A stretch of DNA of 64,000 nucleotides, taken from assembly GCF_017811755.1 (NCBI RefSeq), contig NZ_JADDJF010000006.1:1-64000 (forward strand). The letters run 5' to 3'. This stretch comes from Pararhodobacter sp. SW119 (lineage in GTDB: Bacteria; Pseudomonadota; Alphaproteobacteria; Rhodobacterales; Rhodobacteraceae). Under the pieces are notes generated by a model. It saw only the letters and a program-made list of their open reading frames with translations. It was not told the origin of the DNA and made no database searches. Of this stretch, positions 54,011 through 64,000 are shown in pieces. The stretch's first letter is position 1, and every line of letters starts with the position of its first letter. The position numbers and the translations under genes were made by a program.

Positions 54011-54898
54011 ATGAACAAGCTAGATAACAAAACCCGCACATTGATCTTGCGCTTGCTTTGCGAGGGGAACAGCATCCGAGCCACTTCGCGAATCGCTGAT
54101 GTAAGCAAGAACACCGTAAACAAGCTGCTGATCGACGCGGGTAAGGCGTGTGCGGACTATCACGACGCTAACGTTCGTAACGTTCGCGCTTCGCTGGTTC
54201 AGTGCGATGAGATTTGGTCGTTCACTTACGCCAAGGAAAAGAACGTGGCTAAGGCGAAGGCCGCGCCCGAGGATGCTGGCGATACTTGGACCTGGACCGC
54301 GCTGGACAGCGAAAGCAAGCTGATCGTGTCATATCTGGTCGGCGGCCGTGACAGCGAGTACGCGACGGCCTTCATGGACGATCTGCGTGACCGTCTTGCG
54401 AACCGCGTCCAGTTGACCACAGACGGGCACAAGGCATACCTCGAAGCCGTCGAGGGCGCGTTCGGTGCTGACGTGGACTATGCGCAGTTGGTGAAATTGT
54501 ACGGCGAACCCACAGGCCAGAAGGGGCACGAGCGCAAGTATTCGCCTTCGGAATGCACCGGAACTAAAAAGCGTCTGATCGAAGGCCAGCCGGTCAAGGA
54601 ACTGGTCAGCACGTCGCATGTCGAGCGGCAAAACCTGACGATGCGGATGCACATGCGCCGCTTCACCAGGTTGACTAACGCCTTTTCCAAGAAGGTTGAA
54701 AACCACGCGCACGCCGTGGCGCTTCACTTCATGTTCTACAACTTCTGTCGCATCCACCAAACGCTACGCGTCACGCCTGCTATGGCTTCCGGGCTGACTG
54801 ATCGGCTTTGGGATATCGCTGATCTGGTGGCGCTGGTCGAAGCTGCCGAGCCTTCCCCGGCTAAGCGCGGGCCGTACAAGAAGCGGCTGCCTGCTTGA
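54011..54898 (+). CDS. DDE transposase, IS1/IS1595-like
   Basis: This 295-residue transposase has an N-terminal HTH (about 10-45: RATSRIADVSKNTVNKLL), then the catalytic core with Asp66 (VQCDEIWSF), Asp138 (TTDGHKAY) and Glu205 (SHVERQNLTMRMHMRRF). These are placed as a DDE triad. The RMHMRRFTRLTNAFSKK block is typical of proteins usually labelled IS1-family transposase. The 8-bp target duplication agrees. It reads as a single uninterrupted frame, so the enzyme looks functional. No good ribosome site precedes the ATG. Confidence 0.93.
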   Translation: MNKLDNKTRTLILRLLCEGNSIRATSRIADVSKNTVNKLLIDAGKACADYHDANVRNVRASLVQCDEIWSFTYAKEKNVAKAKAAPEDAGDTWTWTALDSESKLIVSYLVGGRDSEYATAFMDDLRDRLANRVQLTTDGHKAYLEAVEGAFGADVDYAQLVKLYGEPTGQKGHERKYSPSECTGTKKRLIEGQPVKELVSTSHVERQNLTMRMHMRRFTRLTNAFSKKVENHAHAVALHFMFYNFCRIHQTLRVTPAMASGLTDRLWDIADLVALVEAAEPSPAKRGPYKKRLPA

Positions 54899-54952
54899 CT
54901 TTATGTCATCTCTGTTTATGCCGATCTGGTGTCAGATGCAGGGAAGGGAGCG

Positions 54953-55261
54953 ATGGCTCTAACAAACAAAGACGCGTCTATTGTCCTGGGAATGATTGCT
55001 AGAGGAGACAAGCAGCACAACATCGCGGCTTGGTTCGGCGAGAACCAAGCGCGTATTGTGGAGGTAGAAAAGGGATCTCACGGCTCGCTACCACTAGCCC
55101 CAGCCGCTGACTTGCCGCCGAAAGGTTCGCCCGGTCCGAAAGGTCGACGCGTAAGGGGGGTTGCCGGCAGGGCATTAGCGGCCATAGAGGCTGGCGACGT
55201 AGATGGAGCCAAAAAGCTTCTTCAAGACGGGATCGCCGCTTTCGACAAGCACGAAACCTGA
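54953..55261 (+). CDS. Passenger gene: small HTH-like protein
   Basis: This 102-residue protein has an N-terminal helix-turn-helix-like part (VLGMIARGDKQHNIAAWFG, about 9-27), then a basic Pro/Gly linker (PPKGSPGPKGRRVRG) and a C-terminal helix pair. AAGGGAG precedes the ATG at 54953. Function unknown; it could regulate the element. Its 3' end overlaps the methyltransferase gene by 40 bases in convergent orientation. Confidence 0.65.
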   Translation: MALTNKDASIVLGMIARGDKQHNIAAWFGENQARIVEVEKGSHGSLPLAPAADLPPKGSPGPKGRRVRGVAGRALAAIEAGDVDGAKKLLQDGIAAFDKHET

Positions 55262-55920
55262 TAGTCGCCGTCGCGCTCTAAGTTCCTGCGGCATGGCGGT
55301 ATCCAAACCACCTTGGTTGCTTGTTCTTTGGCCTCAAGATCCCAGACGAACCACCCGTATCCGGTCGCGGTGGACGCCTTTGGGTCAACTCGGCCTTTGA
55401 CCATCGGTACTCTTTCACAAAATTGGGCAAACAAGGCAGGCGGCGCATTTCGGAAAACTCGCTCGTATCGCCCGACACTTTCCAGAAATACCGTTCGGGC
55501 CAGGATCGCCACGCCTTTCCGCGCGACCGACAGCGCTCTGGCAACAAAATCCTCCGCTATGCGGAATGGTGGGTTTGTTATAACCCAATCATGCGAGCCT
55601 ACCTCGTAGGGGAAGGTCAGAAAATTACGGATCTCATTTGATCCATAAGGGTAGGCATCAAATCCGTCGACGTGGGCGAAATATTCTCGAAGAGGCCCGG
55701 ACATGTAGCCTCTGCCGCACGCTGGCTCTAGGCACGTTGCGTCGCGTACCCTATCTAAACCAATCACATGCTCCACAAGGGCGCGTGTAGCCCAGGGCGG
55801 CGTGGGAAAATCGTCAGCGCTGTTTAGCGGTTCGCGGCGCTGAGCCATCACTGCGTGGGACATGTTTTGCATCAGGAACCCTCCAGCCTCTCGCGCAACT
55901 GAATCAGAGTTCTTTCGCAT
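55222..55920 (-). CDS. Passenger gene: adenine-type DNA methyltransferase
   Basis: The 232-residue SAM-dependent methyltransferase has motif I EPACGRG (65-71) and motif IV NPPF (116-119), which indicate amino-group (N6-adenine-type) methylation. It resembles small phage and plasmid methyltransferases; there is no obvious separate target-recognition domain or partner nuclease. The ATG at 55920 is used; the frame extends ten codons further, into the terminal repeat. It reads inward from the right end. Confidence 0.8.
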   Translation of the reverse strand: MRKNSDSVAREAGGFLMQNMSHAVMAQRREPLNSADDFPTPPWATRALVEHVIGLDRVRDATCLEPACGRGYMSGPLREYFAHVDGFDAYPYGSNEIRNFLTFPYEVGSHDWVITNPPFRIAEDFVARALSVARKGVAILARTVFLESVGRYERVFRNAPPALFAQFCERVPMVKGRVDPKASTATGYGWFVWDLEAKEQATKVVWIPPCRRNLERDGDYQVSCLSKAAIPS

Positions 55921-55935
55921 TGTGAATCCCGAAAA

Positions 55936-55954
55936 TTCAAACTGACCCACTACC
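55936..55954. repeat. Right terminal inverted repeat (IRR)
   Basis: This is the exact complement of the left end over 19 bases. It is followed directly by the target duplication TACGTTTG. Confidence 0.93.
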
Positions 55955-55962
55955 TACGTTTG
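55955..55962. repeat. Right target-site duplication TACGTTTG
   Basis: Identical to 52936-52943. It contributes the first bases of the resumed 11-bp array. Confidence 0.9.
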
Positions 55963-56004
55963 CCATACGCTTGCCATACGCCTGCCATACGCTTGCCAGC
56001 AGGC
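55961..56004. repeat. 11-bp tandem repeat array 3, right fragment
   Basis: Units start at 55961, 55972, 55983 and 55994; the last is the degenerate TGCCAGCAGG. It lies 108 bases beyond the gpsA stop. The distal block GGTTTTCGTTAACCG follows at 56078-56092. Confidence 0.9.
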
Positions 56005-56111
56005 AAAAGTCGCGTGTTTTCAGCGCTCTGTCCGAAAATCGCCCGTGCCGCGCCGCCCCCCGCCGCGCGCCCCCGCAGGTTTTCGTTAACCGCCCGCCGT
56101 GGGCCGCGCCG

Positions 56112-57077
56112 TCACTCCCGCTCGCGCTTCAGCGGCCGGCTGAGCAGCAACTCGACCGCGTCCGCCAGCGTCACCTTCCCGTCGACCAGCGCCGCCACCA
56201 TCGCCGTGACCGGCAGCGCATCCGCCGGCGCCGCCGCAGCCAGCGCGCGGGCGGTCGCCACCCCCTCGACCGTCGCGCCGGCCTCGGGCGGGCGGCCCGC
56301 GCCCAGCGCCAGCCCGTGGCGATAGTTGCGCGACTTCTCCGAGGTGCAGGTCAGCACCAGATCGCCCAGCCCCGACAGGCCGTGCAGCGTCTCGCTATCG
56401 GCCCCGCGCGCCTCGGCGTGGCGGGTCATCTCGGCGAAACCGCGGGTCATCAGCGCCGCCCGCGCGCTTTCCCCCAGGCCCGCGCCGATGCTGACCCCGG
56501 CGGCGATGGCGATGACGTTCTTCAACGCCCCGCCCATCTGCGCGCCGGTCAGATCCCCGGTCAGGTAAAGCCGCAGGCTTCGTGTCGACAGCGCCTCCTG
56601 CAGCGCCTCGGCGCCCGGCGCGGTGGCGGCCAGGGTCAGCGCCGTGGGCTTGCCGCGCGCGATGTCGGCGGCAAAGCTGGGCCCGGTCAGCACCGCCACC
56701 CGCGCCCCCGGCAGGACATCCGCAATCACTTCGGTCGGCAGCAGGCCGGTGCCCAGTTCGACCCCCTTGCAGCAGGCGACCAGCGTGCAGCCGGCCAGCC
56801 GCTCCGCCTGCGCCTGCAGCACCTCGCGCAGCCGCTGCGTGGGCACGGCCAGCAGCACGATTTCCCTTGCTGCATTGGCGATATCCGCGGTCGGGACCAC
56901 CCCCGGCGGCAGCCGCACACCGGGCAGACGCGCGCGGTTCTCGCGCCCCTCGGCCATCTCGGCCGCCGCGGCCGGGTCGCGCAGCCACAGCGCCACCTCG
57001 CGCCCGGCGGCGGCCTGCGCCACCGCCAGCGCCGTGCCGAAAGCGCCCGCGCCGATCACCCCGATCCGTTCCGCCAT
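56112..57077 (-). CDS. gpsA: Glycerol-3-phosphate dehydrogenase [NAD(P)+]
   Basis: This 321-residue enzyme reduces dihydroxyacetone phosphate to glycerol-3-phosphate for phospholipid synthesis. The NAD-binding [10 protein letters not shown] (9-18), [17 protein letters not shown], the catalytic-lysine segment [13 protein letters not shown] and [19 protein letters not shown] are intact. It is divergent from pncB. It supplies plsY, psd and pssA products encoded elsewhere in the window. Confidence 0.96.
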   Translation of the reverse strand: MAERIGVIGAGAFGTALAVAQAAAGREVALWLRDPAAAAEMAEGRENRARLPGVRLPPGVVPTADIANAAREIVLLAVPTQRLREVLQAQAERLAGCTLVACCKGVELGTGLLPTEVIADVLPGARVAVLTGPSFAADIARGKPTALTLAATAPGAEALQEALSTRSLRLYLTGDLTGAQMGGALKNVIAIAAGVSIGAGLGESARAALMTRGFAEMTRHAEARGADSETLHGLSGLGDLVLTCTSEKSRNYRHGLALGAGRPPEAGATVEGVATARALAAAAPADALPVTAMVAALVDGKVTLADAVELLLSRPLKRERE

Positions 57078-57198
57078 CGCGCGCTCCTCCTTCGCTGTCT
57101 ATCGGGGCCGCGGACCGGCACTGTCAAGCCGCGCCCCCTTTGCGCCCGCCGCGCACTGTCTATACTCTGCCGTCAACGCCCTGAACGGAGCCCGCCCG

Positions 57199-58491
57199 AT
57201 GGTCGATATCGCCAACCGTGTGCACAACCACAACTGGAAGATCGACCCGATCGTGCGTTCGCTGATCGACAACGACTTCTACAAGCTTCTGATGTGCCAG
57301 TCGGTCTTTCGCAACCGGCCGGACACGCAGGTCACCTTCAGCCTGATCAACCGCAGCAAGCAGATCCGCCTGACCGAACTGATCGACGAGGGCGAGTTGC
57401 GCGAACAGCTCGACCATGTCCGCTCGCTCCGCCTGACGCGGGGGGAAAGCACCTGGATGCGGGGCAACACCTTCTACGGCCAGCGGCAGATGTTCCGCCC
57501 CGATTTCATGGAATGGTTCGAAAACCTGCGCCTGCCGCCCTACCACCTGGAAAAGCGCGACGGCCAGTACGAGCTGACCTTCGAAGGCCCCTGGCCCGAG
57601 GTCATGCTGTGGGAAATCCCGGCGCTGGCGGTCCTGATGGAGCTGCGCTCGCGCGCGGTTCTCAAGGACATGGGCTATTTCGAGCTGCAGGTTCTCTACG
57701 CCCGCGCCATGGCCCGGGTCTGGGAAAAGGTCGAACGCCTGCGCCAGCTCGACGGCCTGCGGCTGGCCGATTTCGGCACGCGGCGGCGGCATTCCTACCT
57801 CTGGCAGGAATGGTGTGTCCAGGCCCTGGTCGAGGGGCTGGGCCCGGCCTTCATCGGCACCTCGAACTGCCGCATCGCGCTGCGCCGCGACCTGGAGGCG
57901 ATCGGCACCAACGCGCACGAGTTGCCGATGGTCCACGCCGCGCTCGCCCGCACCGACGAGGAACTTGCCGAGGCGCCCTACCGCGTGCTGGCCGACTGGC
58001 ACGAGGAGCATTCGGGCAACCTGCGCATCATCCTGCCCGACACCTTCGGCACCGAGGGCTTCCTGAAACGCGCGCCCGAATGGCTGACCGGCTGGACCGG
58101 CGTGCGCGTCGATTCCGGCGATCCCGCCACCGGCGCCGAAACCGCCATCCGCTGGTGGCAGGCGCACGGCGAGGACCCGCGCGAGAAGCTGATCATCTTC
58201 TCCGACGGGCTGGATGTCGACCGGATCGAAACCCTGCACGCCCAGTTCCGCGGGCGGGTCAAGGTCAGCTTCGGCTGGGGCACGTTGCTGACCAACGACT
58301 TCCGGGGGCTGGCGCCGGGCGATGGGCTGGCGCCCTTCAGCCTTGTCTGCAAGGCGGTCGCGGCGGACGGACGGCCGACTGTCAAGCTGTCGGACAACCC
58401 CAACAAGGCAATGGGCCCCGAGGCCGAGATCGAACGCTACAAGCGCGTCTTCGGCGTCGGCGCGCAGGAGGCGCTGGAGGTCGTGGTCTGA
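57199..58491 (+). CDS. pncB: Nicotinate phosphoribosyltransferase
   Basis: This 430-residue enzyme of NAD salvage forms nicotinate mononucleotide from nicotinate and PRPP. Characteristic segments are [53 protein letters not shown] and [13 protein letters not shown]. The ATG at 57199 begins MVDIANRV; upstream the frame runs antisense to gpsA. Confidence 0.95.
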   Translation: MVDIANRVHNHNWKIDPIVRSLIDNDFYKLLMCQSVFRNRPDTQVTFSLINRSKQIRLTELIDEGELREQLDHVRSLRLTRGESTWMRGNTFYGQRQMFRPDFMEWFENLRLPPYHLEKRDGQYELTFEGPWPEVMLWEIPALAVLMELRSRAVLKDMGYFELQVLYARAMARVWEKVERLRQLDGLRLADFGTRRRHSYLWQEWCVQALVEGLGPAFIGTSNCRIALRRDLEAIGTNAHELPMVHAALARTDEELAEAPYRVLADWHEEHSGNLRIILPDTFGTEGFLKRAPEWLTGWTGVRVDSGDPATGAETAIRWWQAHGEDPREKLIIFSDGLDVDRIETLHAQFRGRVKVSFGWGTLLTNDFRGLAPGDGLAPFSLVCKAVAADGRPTVKLSDNPNKAMGPEAEIERYKRVFGVGAQEALEVVV

Positions 58492-58504
58492 CCGCCTGTC
58501 GCGC

Positions 58505-59167
58505 CTAGCTTAGCCGCCGCGCGCTCCAGGCGAAGGCGGCCAGCGCGCCGGCGGCGAACCCGCCGGCATGCGCCTCCCAGGCCATCTGCCAGCCGACCAG
58601 CCAGGCCGACAGCACGTTCAGCGCCATCAGCGCCAGCGCCAGCACGGCGATGCCGGTGCGCGGCTGCCCGGTCTGCCGTTCCCCCTCGGCGATCAGCACC
58701 AGAAGCGCGCCGGCGACGCCGAAAAGCGCCCCGGACGCGCCAACCATCGGCTGGCCCAGCGGCCCGAAGGCGGCAAAGGCCAGCCCGCCGCCCAGGGTCG
58801 ACGCCGCCAGCACCAGCACCAGCCCGGCCTGCCCCATCCGCACCCGCACCGCCGCCCCCAGGCCGATCAGCGCGATCACGTTGGTCGCCAGATGCGTGAA
58901 CCCCGCGTGCAGCAGCGCATGGCTGACGAACATCGTGACCGGCTGCAGCGCGTAGTTGCCCTCCCACCCCGCGCGGACCAGCCCGGCCCAGAACCCGCCG
59001 TTGAGATAGGCCATCATCCGCCAGCGCGCCGACCCCCAGAGCCCACGCTCGGCCCCGATCAGCGCCAGTTCGACGGAGATGCAAAGAAGCGCCAGCGCCA
59101 GCACCAGCCAGTGCCGCCGCAGTCGGGCGGTCACGGGCGTTCGGGCGGGGGACGGCGCGCGCGTCAT
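58505..59167 (-). CDS. Rhomboid-family intramembrane serine protease
   Basis: The 220-residue, roughly six- to seven-helix membrane protein carries the catalytic serine in GASGALFG and the histidine in HAGGFAAGA, the rhomboid dyad. A Trp-Arg-containing L1-like loop ([17 protein letters not shown]) is present. The frame extends upstream, but the ATG at 59167 gives a standard length. Substrates are unknown. Convergent with pncB by a short gap and divergent from lepA. Confidence 0.87.
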   Translation of the reverse strand: MTRAPSPARTPVTARLRRHWLVLALALLCISVELALIGAERGLWGSARWRMMAYLNGGFWAGLVRAGWEGNYALQPVTMFVSHALLHAGFTHLATNVIALIGLGAAVRVRMGQAGLVLVLAASTLGGGLAFAAFGPLGQPMVGASGALFGVAGALLVLIAEGERQTGQPRTGIAVLALALMALNVLSAWLVGWQMAWEAHAGGFAAGALAAFAWSARRLS

Positions 59168-59255
59168 GCGCGAGCCTTGCCGCGCCGGCCGGGCAAAGGC
59201 AAGCACCGATGCCTGCCCATTGACCGCCCCGCGATTCCGCCGCATATGCGGCCCC

Positions 59256-61055
<1,800 letters not shown>

Positions 61056-61290
61056 CCGCGCAGCAAGCCTAACTTTCTTCACCGCGCAAGCGTAACCCGG
61101 TCGAACTCGACGCCGGCGGGGCCGCGTACCGTCCGGTCTAGCCCCTTCGCGCCAAGCATGGCATGTCGCTGATCCGTGCGGGAAGCCTGCGTTACCCGCA
61201 CGACGTTCCGCCCTCCGATCAAGCCTCTTGCCGAACCGATCTCGTTGTCGCAGTCTGGCCCGGAAAAGCGAACGATCCGGGGAGGGGTTG

Positions 61291-61782
<492 letters not shown>

Positions 61783-61856
61783 GCCGCGCAACCCGTCAGC
61801 ATTGCCGGGGATTTTCAGAACCATCGGTTCAGCATCTGGACCACAGGGAGGACAGC

Positions 61857-64000
61857 ATGCCCAAGGACATCGAGGCGCAAGGCGGCATCGGCGCGAGCAC
61901 CAAGCGACGCGAGGATATCCGGTTCCTGACCGGGAACGGCCGGTATACCGACGACATCAACCTGCGCGGACAGGCCTATGTGCATTTCCTGCGCTCGGAC
62001 ATGGCGCACGGGCGGATCAACGGTCTCGACACCGCCGCCGCCGATGCCATGCCGGGCGTCATCCGAATCTTCACCGCCAAGGATTTCGAGGGTGTGGGCG
62101 GCCTGCCCTGCGGCTGGCAGGTGACCGACCGCCACGGCCAGCCCATGCAGGAACCCAAGCACCCGGTCCTGGCCGAGGGCAAGGTGCGCCATGTCGGCGA
62201 TCCGATCGCCGCGGTGGTGGCCGAGACGCCCGATGCCGCGCGCGACGCCGCCGAGGCGATCGTCTTCGACATCGACGAACTGCCCGCCGTCATCGACATG
62301 AAGGCCGCGCTGGCCGAGGGCGCGACCAAGGTCCATGACGACCTGTCCTCGAACCTCTGCTACGACTGGGGCTTCGTCGAGGAGAACCGCGAGGCGGTCA
62401 ACGAGGCCTTCACCAAGGCCGCGCATGTCACGCGGCTGGATCTGGTCAACAACCGGCTGGTCGCCAACCCGATGGAGCCGCGCGTCGCTGTCGGCGATTA
62501 CGACGCGTGGAACGACCAATCGACGCTGTACACCACCAGCCAGAACCCGCATGTGATCCGGCTGCTGATGGGGGCTTTCGTGCTGGGCATCCCCGAGCAC
62601 AAGCTGCGCGTCGTCGCCCCGGACGTGGGCGGCGGGTTCGGCTCCAAGATCTTCCACTATGCCGAGGAAGCGTTCTGCACCTTCGCGGCGCGGCAACTGA
62701 AGCGCCCGGTGAAGTGGACCTCCTCGCGCGCCGAGGCGTTCCTGTCGGACGCCCATGGCCGCGACCATGTGACCACAATCGAACTGGCGCTGGACGCGGA
62801 CCACAAGTTCGCCGCGATCCGGACCGAAACCCGCGCCAACATGGGCGCCTATCTGTCCACCTTCGCGCCCTCGGTGCCGACCTGGCTGCATGGCGTGCTG
62901 ATGGCCGGCAACTACACCACGCCGCTGATCTACGTGAACGTGAAGGCGGTCTTCACCAACACCATACCCGTCGATGCCTACCGCGGCGCCGGCCGGCCCG
63001 AGGCGACCTTCCAGCTGGAACGCGTGATCGACAAGGCCGCGCGCGAACTGGGCGTCGACCCGGTGGAACTGCGGCGCAAGAACTTCATCAAGCCGGAGCA
63101 GTTCCCGTACCAGACGCCGGTCGCGGTGGTCTACGATACCGGCAACTACCACGCGACGATGGACAAGCTGCTGGAGATCTCCGACCACGCGGGCTTTGCT
63201 GCGCGCGCCGAGACGTCGAAGGCGAATGGCAAGCTCAGAGGTTTCGGCATCGCGCATTACATCGAGGCCTGCGGCATCGCGCCCTCGAACCTGGTGGGCC
63301 AATTGGGCGCCCGCGCTGGGCTTTATGAAAGCGCGACGGTGCGGGTCAACGCCACGGGATCGATCAGCGTCTACACCGGCAGCCACAGCCACGGGCAGGG
63401 GCACGAGACGACCTTCGCCCAGGTGGTGGCCGAGATGATCGGGATCGACGCGGGGCAGGTGGAAATCCATCACGGCGACACGTCGAACACGCCGATGGGG
63501 ATGGGGACCTATGGCTCGCGCAGCCTTGCCGTGGGCGGGTCGGCCATCGTGAAGGCCACCAACAAGATCATCGACAAGGCCAAGAAGATCGCCGCGCATC
63601 TGCTGGAGGCGTCGGAGGCCGATATCGAACTGAAGGACGGCAAGTTCGCGGTCGCGGGCACAGACAAGTCCGTGGACTGGGCCGGCGTGACGCTGGCCGC
63701 CTACGTGCCGCACAACTACCCGCTCGAAAGCCTTGAGCCGGGGTTGGAGGAAACCGCCTTCTACGACCCGTCGAACTTCACCTACCCGTCGGGGGGCTAT
63801 GGCTGCGAGGTCGAGGTCGACCCCGAGACCGGCAAGGTGGAGATCCTCGCCTTCTCGGCCGCCGACGATTTCGGCAACATCGTCAACCCGATGATCGTCG
63901 ACGGTCAGGTCCAGGGCGGGCTGGCGCAGGGGATCGGCCAGGCGCTGCTGGAAAACTGCACCTACGACGAGAACGGGCAACTCCTCTCGGCCTCGTACAT
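61857..64000 (+). CDS. coxL: CO dehydrogenase-type large subunit, form II (partial)
   Basis: The first 714 codons are present; the gene runs off the right end (family members are about 780-800 residues). The molybdenum-subunit fold is clear ([47 protein letters not shown]). The active-site loop is AYRGAGR (374-380), as in form II enzymes, not the AYxCSFR of genuine CO dehydrogenases. The true substrate is therefore unproven. GGGAGGAC precedes the ATG at 61857. The molybdenum cofactor could come from moaC and moeA. Confidence 0.92.
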   Translation, partial: MPKDIEAQGGIGASTKRREDIRFLTGNGRYTDDINLRGQAYVHFLRSDMAHGRINGLDTAAADAMPGVIRIFTAKDFEGVGGLPCGWQVTDRHGQPMQEPKHPVLAEGKVRHVGDPIAAVVAETPDAARDAAEAIVFDIDELPAVIDMKAALAEGATKVHDDLSSNLCYDWGFVEENREAVNEAFTKAAHVTRLDLVNNRLVANPMEPRVAVGDYDAWNDQSTLYTTSQNPHVIRLLMGAFVLGIPEHKLRVVAPDVGGGFGSKIFHYAEEAFCTFAARQLKRPVKWTSSRAEAFLSDAHGRDHVTTIELALDADHKFAAIRTETRANMGAYLSTFAPSVPTWLHGVLMAGNYTTPLIYVNVKAVFTNTIPVDAYRGAGRPEATFQLERVIDKAARELGVDPVELRRKNFIKPEQFPYQTPVAVVYDTGNYHATMDKLLEISDHAGFAARAETSKANGKLRGFGIAHYIEACGIAPSNLVGQLGARAGLYESATVRVNATGSISVYTGSHSHGQGHETTFAQVVAEMIGIDAGQVEIHHGDTSNTPMGMGTYGSRSLAVGGSAIVKATNKIIDKAKKIAAHLLEASEADIELKDGKFAVAGTDKSVDWAGVTLAAYVPHNYPLESLEPGLEETAFYDPSNFTYPSGGYGCEVEVDPETGKVEILAFSAADDFGNIVNPMIVDGQVQGGLAQGIGQALLENCTYDENGQLLSASY

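Larger units (their letters stand above)
52944..55954. mobile_element. 3,011-bp transposon-like insertion sequence with passenger genes
   Basis: The boundaries are set by perfect 19-bp inverted repeats (GGTAGTGGGTCAGTTTGAA at 52944-52962 and its complement at 55936-55954) and a perfect 8-bp target duplication. It carries one DDE transposase gene and four other genes, and is visibly AT-richer than the host. The intact ends and target duplication suggest a recent insertion. An insertion sequence with this many passengers lies on the border between IS and transposon, as known for the IS1595 family. Confidence 0.92.

Noticed and set aside
52944-55954. A prophage remnant or composite transposon
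   Set aside because: There is a single transposase, one pair of short inverted repeats, an 8-bp duplication and no integrase or structural phage genes.
7885-56004. CRISPR arrays at the short tandem repeats
   Set aside because: The units are 11 bases, directly adjacent and without spacers, and no cas gene is present.
61815-63980. A 721-codon minus-strand frame
   Set aside because: Antisense of coxL, whose molybdoenzyme motifs are unambiguous on the plus strand.

Overview
The window is chromosomal DNA from a high-GC alphaproteobacterium, most probably of the order Rhodobacterales (Roseobacter/Rhodobacter/Paracoccus relatives). Four things point there. A SAM/SAH riboswitch sits in front of metK. 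A propionyl-CoA carboxylase locus has a PccR-type short-chain acyl-CoA regulator with TTTGCAAA sites. The LexA operators are of the alphaproteobacterial GTTC-N7-GTTC type. The core order miaB-phoH-ybeY-corC-lnt-metK is also familiar. Almost all of the window is densely packed housekeeping sequence. Many start codons overlap the previous stop (TGATG, ATGA, GTGA). No rRNA, tRNA, CRISPR array or prophage was recognised.

Layout. 1-3.4 kb: a LexA box, a small membrane protein, rsmD with a ferredoxin-reductase-like flavoprotein, and two tandem Prx5-type peroxiredoxins. 3.4-7.7 kb: a DUF421 membrane protein, a complete TRAP transporter (dctPQM) and a divergent isocitrate-lyase/PEP-mutase family enzyme. 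8-14.9 kb: pterin dehydratase, an acyltransferase-like protein, a phosphodiesterase, RidA, dut, trpC, moaC, moeA and lexA. 15.2-25.8 kb: the propionate module (pccR, MFS exporter, pccB, two tiny lipoproteins, a hypothetical protein, pccA, an antisense DUF4174 gene and methylmalonyl-CoA mutase). It takes propionyl-CoA to succinyl-CoA; an epimerase was not recognised here. 26-32.6 kb: small enzymes, a TerB/J-domain protein, a Ppx/GppA phosphatase, an RraA-like protein and a ThDP enzyme. 32.8-46.7 kb: miaB to metK, trmB, psd-pssA (phosphatidylethanolamine synthesis), sodB, a membrane protein, a dihydroorotase-like protein without its metal ligands, and plsY. 46.8-52.7 kb: a small CtrA-box gene, an Old-Yellow-Enzyme/TMADH-like demethylase, glutamate dehydrogenase, GNAT, GST and TetR. 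56-64 kb: gpsA, pncB, a rhomboid protease, lepA, and coxS plus coxL (form II type, running off the end).

The accessory highlight is a 3,011-bp mobile element at 52944-55954. It has perfect 19-bp terminal inverted repeats and a perfect 8-bp target duplication. It carries a DDE transposase of the IS1/IS1595 kind plus four passenger genes: a KGG-type basic protein, a predicted HARE-like winged-helix protein, a small HTH-like protein and an adenine-type methyltransferase with EPACGRG and NPPF motifs. It is inserted inside a tandem array of an 11-bp unit (TGCCATACGYY). Two intact copies of that array lie elsewhere in the window (7885-7928 and 15055-15109). All three sit about 110-150 bp beyond the stop codon of a leftward gene and share a distal block. 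This 11-bp-phased repeat family and the methyltransferase-bearing element are the best candidates for something undescribed.
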